A DNA stretch of 64,000 nucleotides, from NCBI GenBank assembly GCA_019914995.1, contig CM034132.1:1490501-1554500 (forward strand), given 5' to 3'. The DNA is from Acanthochlamys bracteata (taxonomy: Eukaryota; Streptophyta; Magnoliopsida; Pandanales; Velloziaceae). Position numbers and translations under genes: made by a program. Below are positions 37,121-50,300 of this stretch, one piece after another. Position 1 is the first letter of the stretch. Each line of letters begins with the position of its first letter. The notes beneath the pieces are model-generated. The model saw only the letters and a program-made list of their open reading frames with translations. It did no database searches and was not told the DNA's origin.

Positions 37121-40053
37121 ACAGAATAGCTTTATAACATTTTGACTTTTGAAAATTTTAGTAACTAAAGAAATAAGTAAAAAACATGAATAGAAAAAGC
37201 CTACAGACAAATATCGGAAATTGAAGAAACATTCGATAGTACTTATAAATAAAATAATTTTAAATATATAATTTAAAATATTTTGAAAAATTAAATTTAG
37301 TTTTAATTTAAAAAATAATATTTTGTAATATATAATTTATTATAATTTTTCAAATTTTAATAAATTTATACTAATATAAAATTTATAATAAATATAAAAT
37401 TAAATTAAAACAAAATAAATCTAAGCGCAGTATTAGACGGTGTTTAAATAAAAATTTATTTTGAATTATGTAAACTAACATATCTAAATAAATTATAGAT
37501 ACTTAAAAATTTTATTATGAACTGACAAATACAAAATTTACGTATTATTTATATTACCTTAAAAATTTTTATTATACTGATTAAAATTCTAATAAATAAA
37601 AGTAAATGAAGAAAACTTTTTTAAAAAATATTGAAAAGGAGATGAATTGCTCAACAAGCATTCTCAAACAGTTACGAAATGGATCAAACTCCTTTGGTTA
37701 GTGTTAAATATTTACTTTCCTCATGCGGCACAGACTATCTGAGTTCATAAATTTAAATTTATTTATTTTGAAATTAAATTTTAAAATTGACTTTAAAAAA
37801 TAAAAATATTTTTTTGAAAGTTTTCAATTTATTATCACAATAAATTACAAAATAAATTAAAAAAATATTTTTGATTTATTTATTTTATATTTAAAAAGAT
37901 TTAGAAAAAATTAAATTTAGTGAATTAGTAAACAAAAATTTAATTATTCTCGCTAGCAAAGCGACAAAACCAAATGACAAAACCAATCAGCTTCTAACTT
38001 GTGGACTCAATAGGTGTTAGGACATAAAAAAATTAAGCCCTATAGCCATGAAACATCCAGTCAAACCATTCCAACGCAACTCGTCTGACAACAATATAGC
38101 AACAACATGTAATCGACTTAGACATATTAATTTCTCTTTGCTGGCAAAATCTAAACCGTTGATTCTTACTTGATAGTTGTGTTTACATCTTGTCTTGTAT
38201 TGTGTTGGTCTGTTACATGCCTTCCAAATTTCAAATATATTAGAACTATAACAAAAGACAGAACGTGTATGTGAGAAGCGTGGCAGTAAAGAACACCAAT
38301 TGAAAGCCCAACAAATTTACTTTTTCTTAAAGGTTGTGAAAAACAAATTGGGCCCGATATAAATACGATACCTGTTAGAGGTGTTGAAACTGTAGGGGCC
38401 AATAAAGATTCGTTGGGCCAATTATAGCCTGCCAATTGTAGAATCTTTTATCAAGAGTTTGATACTTTTGATTTTAAGCTTTGACTTGAGATGCTGAGGT
38501 TTGAAAAGGTTGTACGACATTGTTGCATTAAATGGATAGTTTTCTACGTACTTGCTTGTTTGGAAACAAGTGAGAATTTGTAAGCTTTTCATATTACGTG
38601 CCTGTTGTTTATAGACTAACGAATTTCAATTTTGATTTGCTCCTCTCCAGACAAGCACTTCGGAAGCACGAACTTTGTAAGATCCTGTGATGGATAATCA
38701 CTAATTTGTATTGAGTTAACTTTTATTATTACCTTATAAAAACATAACTCGTGATACTTGATAGTGGTGCCCAACAGACACGAGCAAACTTAGTTGCTCA
38801 CGCTACAAACAATAAAGAATTGGAAGGTCATGTATCTCAAGTAGGCGTTTAGAATTATTTATAAAATGAAATTTTTATAAAATAAAAAATATTTTTATTT
38901 TTTTTAAAAAAAATAAACTTTATTTTTTTTATTTCTAAAAAAATAATAAAAATATGTAATAAAAAGATTTTATTACGTAGAATTTTTTTACACTTTCTAA
39001 ATTTTTAAATAAATTTTTATATATTTATAAAATATGCATTGAAAAATATAAAATGAAAAAAAATTAAAAAAGAGTTTTTGGTAAGCAATCCCAAACAGCC
39101 CCTGATCTAGTCACAAAAAGCTTATGACAAATTTCATTTTCGCAAAAGTTAGTGAGAGAGTGTGCACTGTCAATTAACCAATCAATGACAATGAAATTAA
39201 TACCATGGGCCATTGATGGGCGTTTCTGAACTGGGCCTCCAGTAAACAAATTCCAAACATCGCGTGGCAGACATGCGAAAGGTGATGGACCTGGATCTTT
39301 TCTTTTTTCCCTCCTCTTTCTCAGTGATGTGCAGTTACCTGCTGGTTAATAAATAATTTGCTTCGTAGTCACCAGTCACACCACATGTGATTTCTTTCTT
39401 CAGGTTTCTAAGCCATGCACTGCAAATTTCGGAAGAAGATAGCAGAGTTTTCTTTCTCTGCTTTCCTTGTTGGAAATCATCAAAGCAAGTAATTAATCTC
39501 TACCCAGGTCTTAGCCTAGTAGTCTGGTTCTATAAAAACATATAGGTTTCCATTTTCAGGAAGAAAAACAGATTTCAAACCGGTGAGAGATAACACACAG
39601 AGTTGATGAAAAAGAAAGGAAAAGGAGAAAAGAAAGAGCTTGCTATATATAGCTATATATAGTTATTCGCTAACAGCTTTAAAATCTTGTCATGAAAGGA
39701 GATTGAGTAGATTGGATGATCCGGTCAGTAGGGAGAGAAAAAAGACTAATCATGCATGCATACGTCTGGGCTTGTCCTGCTTCTTCACCACCTTCTTCCA
39801 TCAACTGAAATGAAATGAAATGAGATGAGAAAATTAACCAGCTGCTGGTAGCATATGGTCACTAGCTAAAGCTATAGCTACAGTAGTAGTACGGTCACTA
39901 GCTCGTGCTGGCTTGCATAATTGTCACCATGGGCTAACGCTATAATAGATAGCACCCATCTACAGTCTGTCCTGTTCGGCTGTTCTGTTCCATTGAGGTC
40001 TTAGAACAGGTTGCTTTACTCAGTTTTGGAGAACTTTCAAACGGTTCCCATGC
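37121..40053. other. Intergenic region between the HSF and EPFL genes
   Basis: It is AT-rich to about 37950. A MITE-like block lies at 38841-39103, starting TAGGCGTTTAG and ending CCCAAACAGCCCCTGA, with the family interior. From about 39300 composition becomes ordinary, as expected for the EPFL promoter. CTATAATAGA near 39939 is a possible TATA box. No other gene is supported. Confidence 0.5.
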
Positions 40054-40687
40054 ATGATGATGAAGAGTAGTAGTAGACTTACTTGCAATTGGCTTTTTAC
40101 CATACTGCTGTTGCTACTGTTCTTCATAGCTTATGCTACTGGGCGTTTTTCTCAACAGGTTTCAGGTTATAAGTTAGCTAGCTCTGATTAGTGAAGCTTT
40201 TCTTTGGTAGACGTGAATAAACCTGCTTTAGAAGACTCGTAGTACAGTAGCTAGCTAGTAAATGATTCTATTCTAACTCCTGTTTGTCCCCTACCGCAGT
40301 GCATGCTGATGAACAAGAAAAGGTCTCAAGTATTACTTCAAATGGTTGGAAACCAAAAAAGGTAACAAACACATTCTCTCAAATCTCTCTTTGATCACAA
40401 GAAAGAATAGATATTCAGTGACTTTAAAATGATTTGATCAATTCGTGAAACAGGAGATGATGAAGGAAAAACAACGAGGAGCCGTTGTGGATGAAGAAAG
40501 ATTATTTAGACTGATAAAAGGAAAGCTTGGATCGAGTCCGCCGAGCTGCGAGCGCAAGTGCGGCGGTTGCTCGCCGTGTGCGGCAATTCAGGTTCCAACG
40601 ATCACTGACCGATTCCGACCGCAGTTGGCCAACTATGAACCTGAAGGTTGGAAGTGCAAGTGTGGCTCTGTCTTCTTCAACCCATAG
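40054..40687 (+). CDS. EPFL: EPIDERMAL PATTERNING FACTOR-LIKE secreted cysteine-rich peptide
   Basis: Three exons: 40054-40165, 40300-40361 and 40454-40687; 135 residues. The exon 1 donor (TCAG followed by GTTATA) was chosen because the stronger-looking CAG/GT seven bases earlier leads to a stop in exon 3. The N-terminus (MMMKSSSR then a run of Leu/Phe, LFTILLLLLFF) is a signal peptide. The mature C-terminal peptide starts about GSSPPSCERKCGGCSPC and ends GWKCKCGSVFFNP. Its six cysteines and the ANYEPEGW motif are those of EPFL3/EPFL7-type peptides. EPFL peptides are processed from a pro-form and signal through ERECTA-family receptors and TMM to control stomatal spacing and organ growth. The exact paralogue is uncertain. 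Confidence 0.88.
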
Positions 40688-43600
40688 CTATCTGCTGTCT
40701 TCTAGTTGTTTCATCTATTCATGCTGAATGCTGAATTAAGCTACTCTACATAATTATTTGTTAACTTTAGAGAAAACTGCATGATGTGAAGAAGACGGAA
40801 TGAAATATCAAATAGCTTTCGATTAATTTCTGATAGCCCTTTCAGTTCTTATTGGGCTGACGGCCCAAATTATGCATATTTATTTATATTTTTAGTAATA
40901 TTTTTACCACTCGCAGATTCTCACTGAATTTGGAGCTCCGAAATATTGTGCCACGGAATTAACTAGTAATTCACAAAAAAAGTATATAATTGAATAAAAT
41001 AGAACAAGTCAAACGAGTAAAATTTTTGATGAAGTTGTTTAAAATTGATTATAAGTGCTTTTCAGAAAGTACTTTTGGCTCAATAAAGTCTTTTATAATA
41101 TCTAAAATATTTTATTAAAACTTAAACAATATAAATAAATTATATATTTATAAAGGAGATGGATAGAGACACTTCCGGACATTCTCGGTTTATAGTTGGA
41201 ATGATCCTTAAATTTAATCTTCACCATTGGATATGAAAGACTATGAGTTAGAAATATATTCATAAAATTTCAGCTCAATCGAATTACGAATTCACGTTCA
41301 TCCGGTCACTTGATCAAGATAACAGAAATGATATAATATATACATTTTTAAGTTTTTTATTTGGTGTCATTTTAATCAAGTGACCGGATGAATATAAATT
41401 CATAATCCGATTGAGCTGAAATTTTATAAATATGTTTCTAATTCATAATTTTTCATATCCAACGGTGAAGATTGAATTTGGAGGTTAGTCCGACCATAAA
41501 CCGTTGAGAAAATGTCCAGAGATGCCTCTAAAAAAAGAGTACTTCTATCCCATATTTATAAATTAACTATATATATATATTTTATAAAAAGTTTTTCCGG
41601 AAAAGTTAGAGACTAGTTAAAGTTGAAACTAATAAAAAATTATTTAAAAGAGCTTATAAAATAAAATTTTTTAAATAATAAATATATTAAAAAAATTTAA
41701 CAAACAAGCTGTACTTCTTAAATTTAAAAAATTATAAAAAACAATAACAATAACAAAATTTTAATTTAAAAAACAATAACAAAATTATAATAAATAGTGT
41801 AAAAATTTTATTTAAAAATTAAAAAATAATTAAAAAGTAATTAAAAAGTACTCCTAAATATTTTTAAAATCTACAAGAATAGGACACCTAATTTCTCAAT
41901 GGAGAAAACCGAAAAATAAAATAGGATTACTTATTCAACAGCAGCCAAAGATTGAAACCTTACTAGTGTAATTCTTAGATTTTTCTTCGTTCATTATAAT
42001 TGCATAAGTTGAGAAGAAACCTTACTAGCGAAGATATATCATAATAACAATTACTAAATTGTTCCATTTTTTCAATCCAAGGTCTCTACAGAACACTCAA
42101 CGCATCAAAGATCTTAACAACCTTGTAAAATTCAATGATATTTGGTTTGCATCATATAACCAACTCCAATAAAACGCGATAAAAATTGAATTTTTATTAT
42201 ATTTAGTATTTGGTATGCATCAATGGACATTCATTACTATTTATAGTTATTTCACCTGCTCCCTTCGTAGAGACATCCAAACTACAGTTGAGCTTATGAA
42301 AAAGCCAAGCTGGAACTTGGTGTCATCCACTATAAACCACTCTTTAACGCGTTGATATTAATCCCATACTTATCCGTAACCTCAGAATATTATGGCCTCA
42401 AATTCTTTCATTTGTAAAAACTGGATGGTGTTCTTATGATTATAAGAGTTGCTGATTAGCATGAATCTGGTTTTCCTAATTAATTAAGCCTGTCAGGGAA
42501 TTCTTAATTGCTGTCCAGTTATGATAGATTACATATGTAGGCAGTATAGTAATTGTAACTAAATAAGAGTGCCAGCTCTTATACAAGGCTACTCTTATTA
42601 TTTTCATATATCAAGATGTGTAACATAAGTTTGGTACAACAAGTTGGCAACCAAATCTTAACCAAGTCAAAATGTTCGCTTAGTTGTTTATGTAGCTAAG
42701 CATTAGTTCGCAAAATTTTTGATATAAGCAAGATGAGATTATAACACTTGGCATGAAATAATCTACTGGCTTATTCTCTTGTTATAGTATTTACTTCCAT
42801 TAGAAGCTAATTTAGTTGTCTGCAGGTACTTTATTCTACGTAAAATAGAAAAATAAGTTCATGATTTCAAAGAGTTTTCTTCGTTAGTTTAATTAGTTTT
42901 ATTGAATTCTTGAGAACCAAGTAGGAACGCGCTTTTAATTCCCGCGTTTTCTGGGAGTCAAGGAATTTCTCGAGTCAAATTTATTTTTTTAATACTTTGC
43001 CTTGATGGGTGAACAACAAGTGAATTGACTTTTTGCTTCACTTGTTTACTTGTGTGAAATCTAAAAATTTCGAAAGCTTAATTAGTCATATACACGTGAA
43101 CTTGACAACTGACTGTTTACTGAAATTTCGAAACAACAATTGCAAACTTGCCTCTTAAGTTCGTATGCAAATTATTTACGGCATTAGTATCTACTTAAGA
43201 TATGTTAAATAATAGTTTTTTAAATTGAAAAAATTTGTAACTGCTTTGATGGTTCCTAAATCCTACCAAATAAGATGAAGCTGCTCGGGAAACTCTTTAC
43301 TGATAATTGATATTTTGTTTTGGAGAATTAATCACATCACTCATAATCCTGTCGGAGAGATTCCAGCAGTTATTATTCAGAAAACTTCATACATGTTTGG
43401 CACAGTGATTCGTTTCATTTTATTATTTAATTTTAATAAAATTTCTCAGTAATTTTTAAATTAAAAATACAAATAAGTTATTATTATAAATAAATATATA
43501 TATATTAAAATAAAAAAGTAAATTAATTTTTAAAAATATTAAAATAAATATATATATTTTTTATTTTAAGCACTTCTAGAAACTCTTTTCAAGGTTAATG

Positions 43601-44170
43601 TAATCGAGATAAATATACGCTGCAGTGCTGAATGTTTGGTTAGTTCAATTATTTATAAAAATTTGGGAGGATCAAATTCTTTTATAAAAAAATGAAAAGG
43701 CTATGTTAAAATTTTTTATTTTATAAAATAATATTAAAAAAATATATTCACTTTTAATAGTAATACTCATAATAAATTTTCAATAACTTATTTTAATAAC
43801 CCATTTTGTGCTAAAGGAATAAATCTTTAATTGCTGTAGGGAGGCAGTATGTTTTCTAAATGATGAAGATTGTGATCTGTTTTCTAAGCATTTGCAAACG
43901 TCAACAAAATTTTGGCAAAAATAATGAGAAATTTCAACATGGTTTGTGCAGCAGTAGCTACTTGCATGGGAAGGAAGGAAGGAGTTGAAAAGACTTTTGC
44001 ATTGCATTTTCCTCTTGCGGTTTCATAATCCAAACAAACATGGTTGTTGAGTTGCTAAGCTGGATATTTTGAATCTTTCAATCTTCAATTTCTTCAATTT
44101 TCTTTTGTTCTTGTTTTCTTTATCTGTAAATTTGCAAATAGCAAGAAAAAATATCAAAGACATTTTCTCT
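40688..44170. other. Intergenic region between EPFL and IQM
   Basis: Contains the foldback element at 41165-41530 and AT-rich MITE-like blocks at about 41030-41150, 41640-41870 and 43400-43585. GGGCTGACGGCCCAA at 40854-40868 is repeated exactly at 55076-55090. No gene-like frame is supported. Confidence 0.5.
41165..41530. mobile_element. Long-armed foldback (MITE-like) element
   Basis: Two arms of about 165 bases form an inverted repeat around a short AT-rich centre near 41345. Left arm TCATCCGGTCACTTGAT pairs with right arm ATCAAGTGACCGGATGA exactly. Left TTTCAGCTCAATCGAATTA pairs with right TAATCCGATTGAGCTGAAA with one mismatch, and left TTCACCATTGGATATGAAA pairs with right TTTCATATCCAACGGTGAA. 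Overall pairing is around 85-90%. The RNA would fold into a long near-perfect hairpin. No open frame. It is the better-kept copy of the family at 10145. Confidence 0.8.
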
Positions 44171-44174
44171 TGTT

Positions 44175-44181
44175 TATAAAA
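44175..44181 (+). promoter_or_regulatory. TATA box of the IQM gene
   Basis: TATAAAA, followed about 50 bases later by a pyrimidine-rich TTC-repeat leader (44228-44272). It lies about 815 bases before the IQM ATG, so the leader must contain an intron (44473-44942 fits GT...AG). Confidence 0.5.
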
Positions 44182-44272
44182 CTTCCCATCTTTTTCATTT
44201 CAGAATTTTTAAATCAAAATCACAGAAAAACCTTCTTCAACCTTCTTCTTCATCTTCTTCTTCTTCTTCTTC

Positions 44273-44949
44273 ATGGCCCACCTTCCAAAGATTTCCTTTC
44301 TTTCTATTTCTCTCTCCAGGTCTGTATATATAAGTAAGAGAAGAGCTGCTGCTTGCGTTGCATGTCATACAACAACAATCAATCAGAAGAGTTCTTTTCA
44401 TTCTTTCTTCCTTCTCAAACCTAGAAGAAAACAGTTTGGACCCAAACAGTTACTCCAAAGCAGTGATCAAAGGTACCCTTTTGAGTCCCTTAGCAGTTCG
44501 AAGTTTGGGTTCTGTTTATTACAAGATTTTCTTGTCTGGGTTCTGGTGACTGTTGCTGTTATTTTGTGATTTCATAGTTTTCTTTCTGGGCATTTTATGG
44601 CTGTAATCTCCAAGACTTGCTAAAAGTTCAGAATTTGCAAGTCTTTTTGGTTTGCTTCGAGCAAGTCTATCGTGTTAGCTAGAGAAATGGAAGACTGATT
44701 CTATCTTTTATGAAAAGTTTTGGGTTTCTTAAAATTGGTTCCCAAAACAGTAGTTTCTATCTGGGCCAAAAAAAAAAGAAAAAAAAGGAAAAAAACAGAG
44801 AAAGTAAGAAATGAAAAATAGAATCTTTGAAGCTATAGAGAAAATTTCAGGGAATCATTCAAACAAGTGCTTCCTTCCCCTGTTTTCAAATTTCTTGGTT
44901 GAGATGAGAGATTGACCATGCTAATATGTATTGATCTTGCAGGATATAA
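44273..44949 (+). other. Possible 68-codon upstream ORF in the IQM leader
   Basis: ATGGCC at 44273 opens a frame that runs to 44472, where GTACCC can serve as a donor. Joined to the acceptor ending at 44942 it stops at 44947-44949 (TAA), 41 bases before the IQM start. The peptide is rich in Ser, Lys and Arg and matches no family I know. It could reduce translation of the main frame. Confidence 0.3.
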
Positions 44950-44990
44950 TATCTGCAGCAATTTTTTGAAGGTAACAACAGAACTTGTCT

Positions 44991-47370
44991 ATGGGTTTAT
45001 GTCTTCCTCTGCATTCGCCGGCATGGATTGAGTTCGTGAGCTACAAGGTCCACGGTTTGGCTAAACAGCTTGAAGATTTCGTATTGAGTTTCTTTGAAGG
45101 CGCGGAAATGGCGGTCGGATTAATTGGTCTGAGGACTGATTCTGAATCCACACTGAAGTCATGGAACTATGAGAGTTTGAAATTGACAGAAATCCAGAAT
45201 CAAGATGCCTCTGTGGATAGTTCGGGAGAAACTTGTACAGAGATACCACGAAAAAATGTGGCTCAAGAACAAATACCCCCATCTAACCATCTTGACTTTG
45301 CTTCTGTTGGGCCAAAAAGTGAGTTTGATGCAGCTGCTGTTAAGCTGCAGAAAGTATATAAAAGTTACAGGACTCGAAGAAATCTGGCTGATTGCGCCGT
45401 TGTAGCTGAGGAACTCTGGTAAAAATTCGAGTTGCTCTGCCTGGTCTTACTAAATGTAGTCTTACATACCGTGCTTGTGCTGATTATCTTGTGAAACTTC
45501 TTTTAATACTCAATGTAGGTGGAAAGCTTTGGATTTTGCATCTCTGGAACATAGCTCGATATCATTCTTCAATGATGATAAGCGGGAGACAGCAATGTCA
45601 CGTTGGGCGCGAGCACGAACAAGAGCAGCCAAGGTCAATACTGTTCTTAACTGAACTAGATGACAATTGTATCACAGATTTATGGTTAGCCTGTCTTGGT
45701 TCATTCTTGACTTTCGTTTCGGTAATTGTTTTAAGTGCTTCCTGATTTGCTTTATATAGGTTGGCAAGGGCCTGTCTAAAAGCAGTAAGGCGCAAAAACT
45801 TGCGCTAAGACACTGGCTAGAAGCTGTAAGTTCTCTTCTTTGCACTGCAATTACAAGAATACAACAAAGCAATATACTTATAGCTATCTACGGAACTTTA
45901 TTATGCAGATTGACCCGCGACACAGATATGGTCATAATTTACATCTCTACTATAATGTGTGGTTTGAAAGTGAGAGCACACAACCGTTTTTCTACTGGCT
46001 GGACATTGGAGATGGAAAAGAAGTAAATTTGGAGAAATGTCCCAGAAGCAAACTTCAGCAACAATGCATCAAATATCTTGGACCGGTAACGCTTCTTCAA
46101 ACATTCAATCTCAATCTTTATTCTTGATCTTCTGAATATTCGAGTGACTGATTGTTAAATTTTGGTGTATTCAGAATGAGAGAGAAGTATATGAAGTCAT
46201 TATAGAGAAAGGGAAGCTTCTTTACAAGTTAAGCAAACTGCTTGTGAACATAGAAGACGGTTCAAAGTGGATATTTGTTCTAAGTACCTCAAGGGCCTTG
46301 TATGTAGGCAAGGTATAGCTCGTCACCTATCAAATCCTTAGAAAAAGGCAATATTCCATAAATTGACTTCAGTTTCCAAGTTAACTAACATGTTACTCTA
46401 CTATTGTTTAAGACCCTAGTGGTGCTAAGCTACAAGGGTCCTATATTTTTTCTTACTCAAGTTGCTGGAATGTTAGTTCAATACTAGTTTTGCTGATTCT
46501 TCTAAAATGCCTTTCTGCAGAAACTTAAAGGTAAATTTCAACATTCAAGTTTTCTAGCTGGAGGTGCCACTATAGCTGCAGGAAGATTGGTCGTCAAAGA
46601 TGGGATGCTTAAGGTATATGTTGACTATCGGTATCATGAGTATAGCAACATTTCTGGATGCATGCTAATAGGGATCTCAAAATCCTGTAGGCTATCTGGC
46701 CGTATAGTGGTCATTACCTACCAACCGAGGAGAATTTCAAGGAGTTCATAAAGTTCCTCGCGGAGAAGAATGTCGACCTCACTGATGTTAAGGTAAATTC
46801 TTCTTCACTTGTTTCGGTAACTATATTTATGTAAACATGCCTGAATGGTATAGCAGTGGTTAACACCAATTTTATGCTAATGTTTGTCGTTCCTTTCAGA
46901 GATCTTCCCTAGATGATGGTGATGATGATGATGATGCTGGATCCTCCTTCAAAAAGGCTCCTACAGAAAGAACTGTAGATGGTATTAAGGTTATTGAATG
47001 CAAAGAGGATCTCTCTGTAACTGATGGAACAGAGTTAAGCGGAGATGAAGAAGATCGCGCACTTGTCTCAGTTCAATCTAAATCGAACCAAGAGGCTAGT
47101 AATTGTCTCTCACTTTACCGATTATGCAAATGGACTACTGGTGCAGGGCCTCGCATTGGCTGTGTTCGTGACTATCCGACCGATCTGCAATTCAAAGCTC
47201 TCGAGCACGTTAACCTTTCTCCGAGAGCTAAGCCTCCACCAACAGAAGTGACTCCGATTCCTTCTCCGCGTCCTAGCCCAAGGGGAAGACTATCGCCTTC
47301 GCTCGCATACAACTTGTGCATCCCCAAACCTTGCATATCTACTGTTCTTCCGAAACTCGAGTCGAGATGA
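44991..47370 (+). CDS. IQM4: IQM family calmodulin-binding protein (IQM4-like)
   Basis: Eight exons: 44991-45418, 45519-45633, 45760-45825, 45909-46085, 46175-46312, 46521-46613, 46691-46792 and 46900-47370; 529 residues. The ATG at 44991 ([12 protein letters not shown]) is the first in frame. A single IQ motif is at about residues 117-130 ([14 protein letters not shown]), a calcium-independent calmodulin-binding site. It is followed by the conserved IQM core: [60 protein letters not shown] and [11 protein letters not shown]. An acidic run (DDGDDDDD) and a Pro-rich tail end the protein. IQMs are plant proteins linked to calcium signalling and stress or hormone responses; their molecular activity is not well defined. 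Position next to the IQD6-like and MAX1 genes supports the IQM4 label. Confidence 0.9.
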
Positions 47371-50300
47371 ATTCAGCAAAACCACGTTATTCATTTTTTC
47401 ATTACATGTTTTAAGATAGAGCTAACTTTATTTTTGCTTACCATTTCATTCTTGTGGAGCCATGATCCATGGAATGCAGCGAGGGATTCTTTCCGTTCTC
47501 CTGATGTAGATTAGGATACTTGTAAAGAAAATAAATCTTTTTACGGAGTGCTGTAAAATTATTTTTCCATAATTCGTTTCTTCTACATACATGATTTTCG
47601 CGATCGACTTACAGAAGCATCAGATATTCTGGTTGATGGTACCAAAGACGTTTGACGGCTTTTTAAAATCTCTATTTCATTTCATATTTATAATAATTTT
47701 TTATAATATTATATAAAATTTTATGTAAAATTTAAAAAAAAAATTTCACATTTATAAATTTTTTTTATTATATATATATATATATTTTTATATTAAAAAA
47801 TAATATTATATTTTAAATAAATAAAATTTTTATAAAAAACTATTTTATAAGTACTTTAAACAACCAAACTTCTTCGGGCAGTTATTCTATGATGGATGTA
47901 CTATTTGATCAACATTGAACAATTTTTAATGAAAGTTTTGACATGTTTTGGACCCTATAGTGTTTCGAAACTCTCAATAAGCTGTTTTCAGAAAATATTT
48001 GAGAATATTTATTAAATTTTTTTAATATATTTTAATTTTTTAAATAAATTGTTTTTTTAAAATAATAATTAATAATAAAACTTTTAGAATTTAAAATTTT
48101 TGTATTTTTTAAATTTTAAATATTTTATTAAAAATATAATGAAAAAATAGATTGAAATAAAATTATTAAGCTCTCCCGATTCGTCAAAAGGAAGTGCTTC
48201 TGCAAGCCACTACCTGGCTGCTCGTGCGAGATGAGTCAAGAGAAGAGAAGTCTGCTTCTGAAATTTTGACGCCTTTTTCTTCTTCAACAAAGTTACAAAC
48301 AAATACCTAACACTCTTATGTGTGTTTGAATTGAAACAAATTGATTACCAAATCCTTGCACTGATGGTGATGGAACATTTATATATGTCACTACTGTCTC
48401 AAAACTTTTAGCTTTGAGTCCCGATTCATGGAATCCGACTTATTTAAAAAATTATCCATCTTAACAAAGTTGAATTATTTAAAGCTAGGTTTGTATACCA
48501 AAATAGTGACTGCTGAAATAGGGGCATATAGAGATTATTATTTGCACACAACAAAAATATATATCCATCATTTCATTGAACCTTTTAAGTATCTTTGCGA
48601 TACTTCTTTGTGCCTCAACTCACCGTTTCTCCGCCGCCGGCTAACTCCCAGCACGGTGGTAGGGGCGGCGTTGGAGTGAACGCTGTTGAGTGAACGAAGA
48701 GCACGTGAAAAGGCAATCCCTAAATAATTTTGCAAAAATATATCAATACAAATTACGTTTGCATAAGCAGTTCATTAAGTTGTATACCGAATATATGGGT
48801 AAGTGTACACCTAGAATATGAAAGTGTATACTGAATATATATAAGTTTATACTTCGAGCATAACAAAAGTTTGAGAGTGGTTAAAATAAAAAACTTTTTT
48901 GAAAAAGAGCTTACTTTAAAACTTCTTAGAAAATAAGCTTACCTATTTTTATCTAAAATATAATATATATATTATAACGTATAATTATTATATAATATGA
49001 AAATTAAAGTATAAAAACACTCTTATACGTGAGATGGTACATTGTCCCAGTGCGTTTTAGAATTAAAAAACATTTAAAATGCACATCCAAACAGCCTCTA
49101 AAAGTTTACACCATAATGTCAGCGTATATTTAGATCACATAAATATATACAGAGCGTATATAATATAAGTATATTGTGACGAATTAAAAAAATTTTCAAA
49201 ATAAATAGACAATAAAAAGAGTGAGTCTAAATCTTTATAATATTATTTTAGAACTATTCATAAGTAATTAGGACAAAACTATTCTTTAAAAATTGTTCTT
49301 CAGCAGAGCATTTTTAAAAAAAATAAAATAAATTGATATGGACTACGTGCTCTGTAACGAATTGAATAAAGCGGACGACCTGCTCTGAAATAAAAGAAAC
49401 TATTTGTCATAAAATATAGCAGACAATCGTCCTTTGAATGAAACGGACTATCTGTCCTAAAATGAAGCGAATTTTTTTGTTCTAAAATAAATCGGATTAT
49501 GAAGGTCTTGAATACATATAGATTATAAGTTAGATTTAGCTCATATTTTGAACCAATCCGGTCTAATCCGTTCTGATATTATTTGATAAATTTAGAATTC
49601 TTTTTAAAATCAATTGGCAACAAAAAGAGTGAGCCAAAGTCTTTATAAATATTATTTCAGAACCATTGATAAATAATGTGGGACTAAATCATTCTTTGCT
49701 ACATATAATTAGAATATAAATATACCAAATATATAGACATATATATTTATATTAAAGAAGCGACACTATAAAATTATATTTATATATCTAAATAATTAGT
49801 TAACTATTTAAAATTTAACATCACGTATAAGTATATACTTTTCTAATACCTAACTAATATAGAATTATTAGTTACGTCCACCAACTTAAAATCCAATTTA
49901 ATCGAATCCAATACAAATTGTTTAAATTAACAAATATATTTTTACTCTTACACTATTTTGCGTTACTCTGCAGTGGTCCGGATCCAATATAATTTAAAGC
50001 CCCAATAGACATGAAGTGTATATATACACCAAATAGATACAATGGATATATGGAGTGAGAGAGTAGGGGATATTTAAAAATACTTATAAAATAAAGTTTT
50101 TTTAACATAGAAAGTATTTTTATTTTTTTAAAAGTAATTTCTATTTTTTTTACTTTTATAAAAATAAAAATATATAATAAAAAAATTTCATTACATAAAA
50201 TTTTTTAAAATTTTTAAATAAAATTTTTAAATACTTATTAAATATATATTAAAAATATGAAATAAAAAATTAAAAAGTTCGGTTGGAAAAATGTAATTCC

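Noticed and set aside
38166..38435. 89-codon minus-strand frame in the HSF-EPFL gap
   Set aside because: No recognisable domain, promoter or splice structure; compatible with chance.
40054..40158. EPFL exon 1 ending at the CAG/GTTTCA donor
   Set aside because: This phase runs into a stop at the start of exon 3; the donor seven bases later preserves the frame.
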